Shown here piece by piece: positions 1 through 5,879 of a stretch of DNA of 10,459 nucleotides. The stretch comes from Brevibacillus sp. (lineage in GTDB: Bacteria > Bacillota > Bacilli > Brevibacillales > Brevibacillaceae). The notes under the pieces are model-generated. The model made no database searches, was not told the origin of the DNA, and was given only the letters and a program-made list of their open reading frames with translations. Made by a program: the position numbers and the translations under genes. Positions within the stretch are counted from its first letter, which is position 1. Every line of letters begins with the position of its first letter. The DNA is taken from contig JARDZO010000206.1 of the NCBI GenBank assembly GCA_029240815.1, positions 1 through 10,459 on the forward strand, given 5' to 3'.

Positions 1-656
1 AAGACGTTGTGGAAACCCGCTGCTGCGATTTCCAGTCCGCGTTTGACAAATTGCTGACCGTATACGTTCGAGAAATCAGGTGTGTCGTGGTTTTTGGTGT
101 TTGGGTTAGTAGAAGTTTGGTTTTGCTCTAAGGTGCTGGTATCTGGTTTTAATTCATGCTTCCAATAATGGACTGCTGCGGTTAAGTCAGCGGCAGGAAG
201 CACGACAATATCAACGAGCATTGCTTCGGGTGTATTTTGTGCGGGTAGGATGACATGTGAAAAGCCAGCGCGCTTTGCCTCCAGAAGGATAGGTAATACT
301 CCTGTAACCGGGCGCAATGAACCGTCTAATGCGAGCTCACCTAATATGAGGATTCGCTCGGGACGTGGAGTGATTTGTTTGGAAGCGAGTAAAATGCCGA
401 ATGCGATGGCGAGGTCAAAGCCTGAGCCCTCTTTTCGCTGGTCTGCAGGGGCGAGGTTTACGGTAATTCGCTGCATCGGGTAGTCGAAGCCCGCATTGCG
501 TAGTGCGGCACGGACTCGGTCGCGTGCTTCCTTTACAGCTGAGCCGCCGAGACCTACTAGATCGAACTGTGGCAGGCCATTGGCGATGTCCGTCTCAACA
601 GATACGATCAAGCCGTCTATGCCAAGTACCGTACCGGAATAGCTGCAAGCATACAT
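1..656 (-). CDS. comM: ComM/YifB-family AAA+ protein (Mg-chelatase-like), 5' part
   Basis: The reading frame is open from an ATG at 656 to the left edge, giving 218 residues of a family usually near 500. The N-terminal half matches the ChlI-like (Lon S5-fold) domain: an early VLGIDGLIVSVETDIANGLP segment, FDLVGLGGSAVKEARDRVR at about 31-49, ITVNLAPADQRKEGSGFDLA at 64-83 and LILGELALDGSLRPV at 103-117. A short polar linker (about 170-193) leads into DFSNVYGQQFVKRGLEIAAAG (194-214), the usual entry to the Mg_chelatase AAA+ domain. The Walker A motif would come next but lies outside the window. The SD is the purine run at 664-672, just before the ATG. ComM homologues are ring-forming helicases that promote branch migration during natural transformation in Gram-negative bacteria; the role in Firmicutes is less clear. 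It is often near yraN and rnhB in other genomes (from memory), but here about 4.5 kb of other genes intervene. Confidence 0.93.
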   Translation of the reverse strand, partial: MYACSYSGTVLGIDGLIVSVETDIANGLPQFDLVGLGGSAVKEARDRVRAALRNAGFDYPMQRITVNLAPADQRKEGSGFDLAIAFGILLASKQITPRPERILILGELALDGSLRPVTGVLPILLEAKRAGFSHVILPAQNTPEAMLVDIVVLPAADLTAAVHYWKHELKPDTSTLEQNQTSTNPNTKNHDTPDFSNVYGQQFVKRGLEIAAAGFHNV

Positions 657-884
657 GAATCGTTCCCCCCTCTTTTATAGGGTAGGAAATGATAGAGGGG
701 CGGTCAAATGTTTTTGAAATTTCGACTTTTCCCTATTCATGTACAATCTTGAAAAGTAATGATGCCCATTCATAAGTAACCTCAAATTGTTCACTCGTGT
801 TCGTCTTACACTCAACTACCTTGCATCATCTTTTTTAAAACATTGAAAGATCGAATAAAGAATCACGAGGGCATAGCTTTAACA

Positions 885-909
885 ATAAAAAACCAGCACA
901 TCAGCTGGT
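885..909 (-). terminator. Rho-independent terminator of the small membrane-protein gene
   Basis: On the minus strand ACCAGC (904-909) and GCTGGT (892-897) form a 6-bp stem with a 6-nt loop, followed by a run of six T. It lies 6 bp past the stop codon at 916. The region from here to 657 holds no other gene I can support. Confidence 0.8.
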
Positions 910-915
910 CAGCGC

Positions 916-1065
916 TCAAAAAGATGTAACCAAAATGATGACAAAGACGGTACTTAGACAAATTAGGATGGCATTATAGCTGAATGACAATTCATCACCG
1001 GTTTTGATCAGACAGAATGCTCCAGCAGCCACTGAAAGCATTCCAATGGCTCTCCTCATGATCAT
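916..1065 (-). CDS. Small hypothetical membrane protein, 49 aa
   Basis: I do not recognise the family. I place the start at the ATG at 1065 because an excellent GGAGG (1074-1078) lies 8 nt upstream; a longer reading from 1116 would add 17 polar residues without a good SD. The product begins MIMRRAIGMLSVAAGAF and has two hydrophobic stretches, about 6-20 and 30-47, separated by the polar KTGDELS. This suggests a two-helix hairpin in the membrane with a positively charged N-terminus. A candidate promoter, a palindrome just before the SD and its own terminator all support a real, separately expressed gene. It sits downstream of lspA on the same strand, but a 172-bp gap makes tight coupling unlikely. 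Function is unknown. Confidence 0.6.
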   Translation of the reverse strand: MIMRRAIGMLSVAAGAFCLIKTGDELSFSYNAILICLSTVFVIILVTSF

Positions 1066-1085
1066 TTGACCGTCCTCCCCATCTT

Positions 1086-1104
1086 TTAAGTCCTTTTGAC
1101 TTAA
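1086..1104 (-). repeat. Perfect 7-bp inverted repeat just upstream of the small gene's SD
   Basis: TTAAGTC and GACTTAA (1086-1092 and 1098-1104) form a perfect inverted repeat around a 5-nt spacer. It ends 8 bp before the GGAGG of the 49-aa gene. In RNA it would be a hairpin directly before the SD; in DNA it could be an operator. No T run follows, so it is not a terminator for lspA. Confidence 0.5.
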
Positions 1105-1156
1105 TGTATGGCCCATGATTGGTTTTAGACATGCCTTCTCTCGCTTACGAATGTCT

Positions 1157-1186
1157 ATTGTATCTCTTATCCACTTAATCAGTCAG
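1157..1186 (-). promoter_or_regulatory. Candidate sigma-A promoter for the 49-aa gene
   Basis: On the minus strand a TACAAT -10 (1157-1162) lies 18 bp after a CTGACT -35-like hexamer (1181-1186). The -10 is strong and the -35 only moderate. It would give a leader of about 85 nt that contains the inverted repeat at 1086-1104. Confidence 0.35.
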
Positions 1187-1215
1187 CTTCCCGTGTCTCT
1201 ATAATTTCTATTTAT

Positions 1216-1226
1216 GCTCCTCCTTC
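1216..1226 (-). other. Orphan SD-like sequence after lspA
   Basis: GAAGGAGGAGC on the minus strand is as good as any SD in the window, yet no ATG, GTG or TTG lies at a usable distance, and the nearest GTG further on opens only nine codons. It lies 12 bp beyond the lspA stop. It may be a remnant of a lost gene or chance. Confidence 0.3.
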
Positions 1227-1237
1227 TTTGATTGGAA

Positions 1238-1699
1238 TTACTTTGCTTCTCTCTTTCCCCACTTCTCCACCACATACTGCAAGATCCCATGCAAAAGCAG
1301 CAACACAATCCCCACATTTATCGCATGATCCGCAAAATTAAGGATGCCGTTACCGGAGCGAGACACGAGAAAATCTGTCACACGGCCAAATACGATCCGA
1401 TCGATTCCATTGCCAGCGGCACCTCCCACCAGAAAGCCCAAGGCGAGATTCAACAGCTTTCCCTTCGGAGCTTCGTGCATGCGATAATACAAAATCCCCA
1501 CTACAAATAAGATAGCTACCAAGGCAAAAAGGCGTGCGTATCCTTGGAATAAGCTAAAGGCCATGCCTGCGTTCTCATAGTGGGTAAGCTGCAATGTCCC
1601 GATGTACACCGTCTCCCCTACTGCAAGGGCGGATCGTACGATGTACTTGGAGAGCTGATCGATTATCAGTACAAGGATGGAGGTCGTATAAAATAGCAT
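1238..1699 (-). CDS. lspA: Lipoprotein signal peptidase (signal peptidase II, LspA)
   Basis: LspA removes signal peptides from diacylglyceryl-modified prolipoproteins in the membrane. The 153-residue product has the family's motifs in order: DQLSKYIV (14-21), ENAGMAFSL (42-50), GGAAGNGIDR (92-101), GRVTDF (105-110) and LNFADHAI (120-127). The likely catalytic aspartates are D109 and D124. Four hydrophobic segments fit the usual four-helix topology, and family members are typically 150-165 residues. The ATG at 1699 has AAGGAA close upstream; a further upstream ATG at 1750 lies inside the preceding gene's terminator stem and is rejected. The loop between the two catalytic aspartates is about four residues shorter than in B. 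subtilis LspA as I recall it. The usual neighbours (ileS, rluD, pyrR) are absent, so this may be a second copy; that is inference. Neither secreted neighbour has a lipobox. Confidence 0.93.
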   Translation of the reverse strand: MLFYTTSILVLIIDQLSKYIVRSALAVGETVYIGTLQLTHYENAGMAFSLFQGYARLFALVAILFVVGILYYRMHEAPKGKLLNLALGFLVGGAAGNGIDRIVFGRVTDFLVSRSGNGILNFADHAINVGIVLLLLHGILQYVVEKWGKREAK

Positions 1700-1735
1700 A
1701 GCGTTCCTTCTTTCTTGCTGCGCACTTTTGGATAA

Positions 1736-1772
1736 GAAAAACCCTCTCATAATCGTGACGCAATGAGAGGGT
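1736..1772 (-). terminator. Rho-independent terminator of the 230-aa secreted-protein gene
   Basis: On the minus strand ACCCTCTCAT (1763-1772) pairs perfectly with ATGAGAGGGT (1741-1750) across a 12-nt loop, followed by TTTTTC. It lies 14 bp after the stop at 1786 and only 37 bp before the lspA start. lspA must therefore use a promoter overlapping this region or depend on readthrough. Confidence 0.88.
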
Positions 1773-1785
1773 CTGACGATATTCT

Positions 1786-2478
1786 TTATTCTACCACAAT
1801 CGTGATTTCCTTGGTTTCCACTTTGTCCGTCCGGCTTTGGATCGCCTTCACTTTCAGGGTGTATTCGCCCTTTTTCTCTGGCTTCCAGAGGTACACTTTT
1901 TTATAAACGCCATTTTTTCGGCTAGAGCCGAGTTCCTGCATTTTTTGGCTGAACTCCAATTTCGTTGTGATGCTGCTGTTGTAGGTGACTAACACCGGGA
2001 TTTCTTCGCCCAATTTGGCAGTGATTACATGGGGAGACACTGAAAGGTTAATTTTGTTTTTGTCAACGGTTTTGAAGCCTTTCTCCAGCTGACCTTCAAC
2101 GATTTCGCCTGCAGCGTTCTTTTGCTTGATTCCGTACAACAATATGTACTGTCCTTCCGCTTTAGGAGTGAAGTACCCGGTTGTCGTGTAGTATTTCTTT
2201 GTTCGGCTCAAGGTTGTTTTTACATTCTCCATCTTTTCGCCGTTCGAAATGAGAAAGAAAAACTTCCCTTCGCTCTCAAGTGAACCAACAGCGTCAGTAT
2301 TCACTGTCAGCTTGTACTTCTTCCCTACTTCCAACGTACTTGGGAAATTTACATAAGCAGGTTTCAACTGATCGGCTGTGGTAGAAGTTTCTGAAGCGTT
2401 CGCAGCACTATTCCCAACCAAAGAAATTCCAAAAGCCATAACAAACGCAATCATGATCTTCAGTAATGATTTCAACAC
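1786..2478 (-). CDS. Secreted beta-rich protein of unknown family, 230 aa
   Basis: I do not recognise a named family. The N-terminus is a classic Sec signal peptide: KSLLK, a hydrophobic core to about residue 20, and a predicted cut after SAANA (residue 28). There is no lipobox or cysteine at the cut, so it is not a lipoprotein. The mature part reads as two successive beta-sandwich segments: about 35-135 (FPSTLEVGKKYKLTVNT, GYFTPKAEGQYILLYG) and about 140-230 (SPHVITAKLGEEIPVLVTY, YLWKPEKKGEYTLKVKAIQ). The ethos is of Ig-like or bacterial surface-fibre folds. There is no LPXTG, SLH or charged transmembrane tail. The start is GTG (2478) followed directly by TTG (2475). GGAGG at 2483-2487 is only 4 nt from GTG but 7 nt from TTG, so TTG may be the real start. 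It follows the Big2 gene on the same strand but behind that gene's terminator. Confidence 0.8.
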   Translation of the reverse strand: MLKSLLKIMIAFVMAFGISLVGNSAANASETSTTADQLKPAYVNFPSTLEVGKKYKLTVNTDAVGSLESEGKFFFLISNGEKMENVKTTLSRTKKYYTTTGYFTPKAEGQYILLYGIKQKNAAGEIVEGQLEKGFKTVDKNKINLSVSPHVITAKLGEEIPVLVTYNSSITTKLEFSQKMQELGSSRKNGVYKKVYLWKPEKKGEYTLKVKAIQSRTDKVETKEITIVVE

Positions 2479-2515
2479 AAGTCCTCCTTTTTGAATTAGT
2501 TAAAATTTTCCACTT

Positions 2516-2557
2516 ATTATATTACCATTATCAGGTGTTTTTTACTAGCAATTTCAA
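2516..2557 (-). promoter_or_regulatory. Candidate promoter of the 230-aa secreted-protein gene
   Basis: A perfect TATAAT (2516-2521, minus strand) lies about 38 bp before the start codon, with no good -35 at 17 bp. An alternative pair is TTGAAA (2552-2557) with GATAAT (2527-2532) at a long 19-bp spacing. The region is AT-rich and lies between the Big2 terminator and the gene, so a promoter is expected here. Confidence 0.45.
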
Positions 2558-2566
2558 ATTCATCTT

Positions 2567-2613
2567 TAAGAAAAGCCCATCGGATGATGATCTCGAAATC
2601 TCCGATGGGCTTT
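2567..2613 (-). terminator. Strong rho-independent terminator of the Big2 gene
   Basis: A perfect 13-bp inverted repeat (2572-2584 with 2601-2613, core GCCCATCGGA) flanks a 16-nt loop. On the minus strand it is followed by TTTTCTTAAA. It lies 14 bp after the Big2 stop codon. Confidence 0.9.
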
Positions 2614-2627
2614 CCACGCTGTTATCG

Positions 2628-3953
2628 TTATTTTACGGTTACCTTAATCTTCACGGACTCGTCTTTATACTTAGCAGTAATGGTTGCTGTTCCCTTTTTC
2701 TTCGCTGTAACGACTCCATCCTTGACAGTAGCTACAGAAGAGTTAGAAGTGCTCCAGGTAGCTTTTGAACCCTTCAATTCCTTGTCATCATAGTACAGCG
2801 TGATGGTTTCTTTTTTTCCTTTTTTAAGGGAAATTGAAGTGTCATCTGCTTCCAAGCTGTCAGAATTCTTTACAGTAACTTCGATTTCGACCTTTTCACC
2901 TTTGTACTTTGCGGTAATAGTCGCAGTGCCGTTCCCTTTTGCTGTGATAACCCCTTTGCTCACCGTTGCAACAGATGATTTGGAAGTGCTCCATGTTGCA
3001 CTAGACGCACTCACGTTCTTATCGTTATAGTACAATTTAATCGTTTCTTTATCCCCTTTTTTCAGGGTGATTTCAGTCTCATCTGCTTCCAGCAATTCCG
3101 ACGTACTTCCTCCACCGACAATCACATCAATTTCGACTTTCTCATTTTTGTACTTGGCGGTAATCGTTGCTGTCCCTTTTCCTTTTGCCTTCACAACACC
3201 ATCATCTACTGTTGCAACGGAAGACTTCGATATGGACCATGTTGCTTTTGATCCAGAGAGACTTTCGTCTTCGTATCTGAGCTTGATCGTTTCTTCGTCG
3301 CCTTTATCCATTTCCAGCTTGGTTTCGTTTGCCTCCAGCTTCCCGGAAGTGTTTGATTCGACTGTGACTTCAATAAATACAGTAAGATCTTTGTATTTCG
3401 CAGTGATGATCGCTGCACCATTTCCTTTTGCCGTGATCACGCCATTCTTTACTGTAGCCACAGCCGTATAGGAAGAGGTCCATGTTGCTTTATTTGCTTG
3501 AAGCGTTTTTCCGTTGAATGTCAAATTAACGGTTTGCTCTTTCCCTTTTTTCAACGTTATTTTCTTCACACTAGCTTTTAGTTCATCCGGTGCGGATACG
3601 GTTACTCTTACTTTTGCGGTTTTTCCACTATACTTTACCGTGATAATCGCAGTGCCTGTACCCTTTCCTGTCACGACACCACTGGTTACTGTAGCAATAG
3701 AAGAGTTGGATGTACTCCAAGTTGCGCGAGAAGAATCAATAGATTGACCATTATACTTCAGTGTAAGGGTTTTTGTTTTTCCCTTAACCACGCTGATCGC
3801 TGAAGAGCTTACTGTCAATCCCTCAGAATTTGCTGCCTGCACCTGCATCAGTGATTGTGCATAGGTAGCGGTCGGAAACGCAAAATGTACCGCACATACC
3901 GTAGCCAAAGCTACTGTAAGAGTTTGAATAATAGTGCTTTTCATTCTTTTCAT
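2628..3953 (-). CDS. Secreted protein of five tandem Big2 (bacterial Ig-like group 2) domains
   Basis: The 441-residue product has a Sec signal peptide (basic MKRMK, hydrophobic core, cut near TATYA at residue 32) and then nothing but five Big2 repeats at about 44-120, 124-199, 205-280, 287-362 and 367-441. Each repeat has the family pattern: a start near V.L.KG...T..L.YN, a central ATWSTSNSSVATV-type strand, then G.VTAKG.GTATITAKYK and a closing V.I.VTV. Big2 domains occur in adhesins, S-layer-associated and polysaccharide-binding proteins and usually act as spacers or binding modules. No SLH domain, LPXTG, catalytic domain or membrane anchor is present, and the protein ends with the fifth repeat. 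It may be released or held to the wall by its many lysines (inference). The ATG at 3953 has GGAGG (3960-3964) 6 nt upstream. It is divergent from the chemotaxis gene, with 241 bp between them. Confidence 0.93.
   Translation of the reverse strand: MKRMKSTIIQTLTVALATVCAVHFAFPTATYAQSLMQVQAANSEGLTVSSSAISVVKGKTKTLTLKYNGQSIDSSRATWSTSNSSIATVTSGVVTGKGTGTAIITVKYSGKTAKVRVTVSAPDELKASVKKITLKKGKEQTVNLTFNGKTLQANKATWTSSYTAVATVKNGVITAKGNGAAIITAKYKDLTVFIEVTVESNTSGKLEANETKLEMDKGDEETIKLRYEDESLSGSKATWSISKSSVATVDDGVVKAKGKGTATITAKYKNEKVEIDVIVGGGSTSELLEADETEITLKKGDKETIKLYYNDKNVSASSATWSTSKSSVATVSKGVITAKGNGTATITAKYKGEKVEIEVTVKNSDSLEADDTSISLKKGKKETITLYYDDKELKGSKATWSTSNSSVATVKDGVVTAKKKGTATITAKYKDESVKIKVTVK
2631..3824 (-). 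repeat. Five tandem about 230-bp coding repeats (Big2 units)
   Basis: The units lie at about 2631-2855, 2868-3095, 3114-3341, 3357-3584 and 3594-3824. Units 3-5 (the three leftmost, C-terminal) are closest to one another at protein level, sharing KKG/DKG..ETI.L.Y and GTATITAKYK. The two N-terminal units are more diverged. At DNA level synonymous differences are frequent, so this is an old duplication series and not a fresh expansion. Confidence 0.85.
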
Positions 3954-4088
3954 GATTTACCTCCAAAATATTTTCCTATATCATGTTTGACGAACGGTGT
4001 GGAAAAATGTCACATCTTATTTCCAATTTTTTTGAAAAACATTTGTTTTTTTTCCGCCAATTGTTTTCTCATCGTTATATCTGTTTTT

Positions 4089-4096
4089 GCCGATGT
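4089..4096 (+). promoter_or_regulatory. Candidate sigma-D-type -10 element for the chemotaxis gene
   Basis: GCCGATGT matches 7 of 8 bases of the B. subtilis sigma-D -10 consensus GCCGATAT. It lies 98 bp before the ATG of a chemoreceptor gene, a typical sigma-D target. The expected TAAA at about 15 bp upstream is not present (CATC at that spacing), so support is partial. The rest of 3954-4194 is AT-rich. I see no other clear promoter in it, including for the divergent Big2 gene. Confidence 0.35.
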
Positions 4097-4194
4097 ATGT
4101 AACAACGATATTTATCCACATAGAGCAGAGCATTGCTGGGTGTGCGTGAATATAGACCATTGATTGAAAAGAAAGAGAAAAGGGGAGTTTGGAC

Positions 4195-5013
4195 ATGTCG
4201 CCAAAATTGCAGGCCTTGTTAGAATGCTTGGAAGATATCAAGGCAAGTCAAGCCGAAGATGCATGTGTTGCCTTAACGGATACGGAAAAGTACATTGCCT
4301 TTTTAAAGAGTGAGGCTCTGGGGATCGAGACCATACCTGGCTCGTTCATCACTGAAATTAAAGGTACTGTTACAGAAAAAGCGATCCGTAGTGGAAAGAA
4401 AATGATACAGGAGCAAGGACCTGAGGTTTGCGGTATTCCTTACATCTCCTCTGCTACACCCATATTTGAAGAGGGAACGCTGGTCGGTTGCCTCACCATT
4501 TTGACTGCCAATACCAAGATCGAAAACATCCGCTCTGTCTCTTCCACGCTAGCTGCAACAGTCGAGGAAATGACTGCGACAGCAGATCAGGTTGCTTCCG
4601 CTTCGATCCACGTCAACGAGCAAATTATGACGGTCTCCAGCGAGTCACAATTTGTGGCGAAAGAAATTGAAAAGATTTTTAAGGTCCTGTCTTTTGTCAA
4701 TGAGATGGCCTCCCAATCCCATATGCTCGGATTAAATGCGGCGATTGAGGCAGCGCGTGCAGGTGAACATGGCAGAGGCTTCAGTATTGTTGCCAATGAG
4801 ATCCGCAAAATGGCCACGCAGAGCAAAGAAGCTTCTGAGGGTATTCAAAAGCAACTGAAATTCATAGAAACCTCCATTCACAAGATGAATATTTCCATCC
4901 AATCTGTCACATCTCAGTCCCAAAATCATTCAGCGAGCATCCAGGAGCTCCGCGCAGCCTTTGAACATATCGCAAGTACGGCAACAGAGCTGTACGACGA
5001 GATCAAAAAATGA
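4195..5013 (+). CDS. Short soluble methyl-accepting chemotaxis protein (YfmS-like)
   Basis: This 272-residue chemoreceptor has no transmembrane segment, so it should act in the cytoplasm by signalling to the CheA/CheW kinase complex. The first 110 residues form a small sensor domain (GIPYISSATPIFEEGTLVGC at about 80-99) with four cysteines (11, 24, 79, 99). Residues 112-272 are a coiled-coil signalling domain whose hairpin tip has the diagnostic LNAAIEAARAGEHGRGF (180-196) and IVANEIRKMA (198-207). The helical arms are short compared with full MCPs. I choose the ATG at 4195, as AGGGGAG (4181-4187) is 7 nt upstream; a TTG at 4189 is too close to it. The layout resembles B. subtilis YfmS, a short soluble receptor. 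It is the only plus-strand gene here and has its own terminator. The ligand cannot be read from the sequence. Confidence 0.93.
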   Translation: MSPKLQALLECLEDIKASQAEDACVALTDTEKYIAFLKSEALGIETIPGSFITEIKGTVTEKAIRSGKKMIQEQGPEVCGIPYISSATPIFEEGTLVGCLTILTANTKIENIRSVSSTLAATVEEMTATADQVASASIHVNEQIMTVSSESQFVAKEIEKIFKVLSFVNEMASQSHMLGLNAAIEAARAGEHGRGFSIVANEIRKMATQSKEASEGIQKQLKFIETSIHKMNISIQSVTSQSQNHSASIQELRAAFEHIASTATELYDEIKK

Positions 5014-5027
5014 ACCTGCTCTGTACG

Positions 5028-5060
5028 TACCCCGCTTGTCCAGCCATGCGGGGTATTTAC
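5028..5060 (+). terminator. Probable terminator of the chemotaxis gene
   Basis: TACCCCGC (5028-5035) pairs perfectly with GCGGGGTA (5048-5055) across a 12-nt loop, 14 bp after the stop codon. The T tract is short (TTTAC), so termination may be modest. Confidence 0.65.
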
Positions 5061-5064
5061 ATGC

Positions 5065-5102
5065 AAAAAAAAAATTGCTTTCCAGCAGCAGCGCCGGAAA
5101 GC
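5065..5102 (-). terminator. Rho-independent terminator ending the rnhB-yraN block
   Basis: On the minus strand GCTTTCC (5096-5102) pairs with GGAAAGC (5077-5083), and the stem is followed by AA and ten T. It lies about 115 bp after the yraN stop and back to back with the convergent chemotaxis terminator. The stretch between it and yraN (5103-5217) has no gene I can support. Confidence 0.85.
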
Positions 5103-5217
5103 TCATGTTAATGCTTGGAGGAGTTTCATCGCGTCGAGTACAGTACATAGTACGCTGAAAACAAGGCGCTTGATGTAGTCATATCCCCATTCACCAGGGT
5201 TTCACGAGCCCGTTTTT

Positions 5218-5589
5218 TTAAAACGCATGCTTGAAATGCTCGATGCTTATTTCATCCCCTGCCTCACTCCTCACAGGACAGTGTATCGCGATGACGTCAA
5301 AGCGAAATGCGGGAATGAAGGTAGAAGAGTTCTGTAGGTAGTCCATGGCAAGTTCACGAAGCTTCTGCCTCTTTCTCCATGTGACTGATTCTGCGGCTGA
5401 GCCATAGGCTTGACTCGTTCTCGTACGAACCTCAACAAAGACGAGGGTGTCCCCATCTCGTGCAATCAGATCGATTTCCCCCCGCCTTGTACGAATATTG
5501 CGTCCGAGGATCTCGTACCCTTTTTTACAAAGGTAGTTCTCAGCCATTTCTTCTCCCTTTTGTCCCAATACTCGCCGCCTATCACTCAT
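5218..5589 (-). CDS. yraN: YraN family (UPF0102) nuclease-fold protein
   Basis: The 123-residue product has the full UPF0102 pattern: an N-terminal G..GEEMAENYLCKKGYEIL (about 9-28), then RRGEIDLIARDGDTLVFVEV (35-54) and a C-terminal FRFDVIAI strand. The GEID...VEVR block (E38, D40, E53, R55) corresponds to the E-x-D...E-x-K metal site of restriction-endonuclease-like folds, with arginine in place of the usual lysine. The cellular role is not well established; a link to DNA repair or recombination is suggested by its frequent position near rnhB and comM. Its ATG overlaps the stop of the FlhB-like gene by 4 bp (ATGA), so translation is probably coupled. It is the last gene of the block before a strong terminator. 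Confidence 0.93.
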   Translation of the reverse strand: MSDRRRVLGQKGEEMAENYLCKKGYEILGRNIRTRRGEIDLIARDGDTLVFVEVRTRTSQAYGSAAESVTWRKRQKLRELAMDYLQNSSTFIPAFRFDVIAIHCPVRSEAGDEISIEHFKHAF

Positions 5590-5879
5590 CCGTTACCTGC
5601 TCCTCCTTTGTCTAACCGATAAACAAAAGCGAGAATTTCAGCCACGACTTGATACAGCTCAGGTGGAATTTGTTGATTCAAATCCAGCTTTCCCAACACC
5701 TCCACGAGAGATGGGTCCTCCTGAACCGGGATTTGGTGCTCTTTTGCCGTCTTTAGCATGTTTTCAGCAACGTAACCCTTCCCTTTTGCCACCACTTTGG
5801 GGGCTTCCATCGTACCCGTCTGATACTTGAGGGCAACTGCCTGTTTTCGCTTGTCGTCGGAAGGGGGTGACTGGCTCAT
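5586..5879 (-). CDS. Stand-alone FlhB C-terminal-like protein (YlqH-type)
   Basis: At 97 residues this matches only the cytoplasmic C-terminal part of FlhB/EscU-type export switch proteins: AVALKYQTGTMEAPKVVAKG (14-33), AKEHQIPVQEDPSLVEVL (45-62) and IPPELYQVVAEILAFVYRL (71-89). The transmembrane part is absent. The NPTH self-cleavage motif that precedes AVALKY in FlhB is replaced by KRKQ, so the protein resembles the fragment left after FlhB cleavage. It is the counterpart of B. subtilis YlqH, encoded in the same neighbourhood. The ATG at 5879 overlaps the stop of the FliK-like gene by 4 bp, and its own stop overlaps yraN. Known FlhB-FliK interaction suggests that it binds the FliK-like protein; that is inference. 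A longer reading to 6059 overlaps the FliK-like gene in another frame and is not real. Confidence 0.92.
   Translation of the reverse strand: MSQSPPSDDKRKQAVALKYQTGTMEAPKVVAKGKGYVAENMLKTAKEHQIPVQEDPSLVEVLGKLDLNQQIPPELYQVVAEILAFVYRLDKGGAGNG

Noticed and set aside
679..707. Promoter-like TTGACC, 17 bp, TACCCT upstream of comM
   Set aside because: The -10 is poor, and the transcript would start inside the SD, leaving almost no leader.
1700..1750. Longer lspA start at 1750
   Set aside because: The ATG lies inside the upstream terminator stem and has no SD; 153 residues from 1699 matches the family length.
3067..3471. Open plus-strand frames opposite the Big2 gene
   Set aside because: They are repeats of the antisense of the Big2 units, without SDs or sensible protein features.
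2631..3824. Big2 repeats as a recombination-prone phase-variable array
   Set aside because: The units differ at many synonymous and non-synonymous sites, with no long identical runs, so frequent repeat-number change is unlikely.
4005..4021. CRP/FNR-like palindrome TGTGG...TCACA in the divergent promoter region
   Set aside because: The half-sites are separated by 7 bp instead of 6 and one half is imperfect, so it does not fit the CRP/FNR site.
5200..5220. Plus-strand hairpin GGGTTTCACGAGCCC with a T run near the yraN end
   Set aside because: Only 3-4 bp of stem, and it is far from any plus-strand gene; the A run on the minus strand is simply the yraN stop region.
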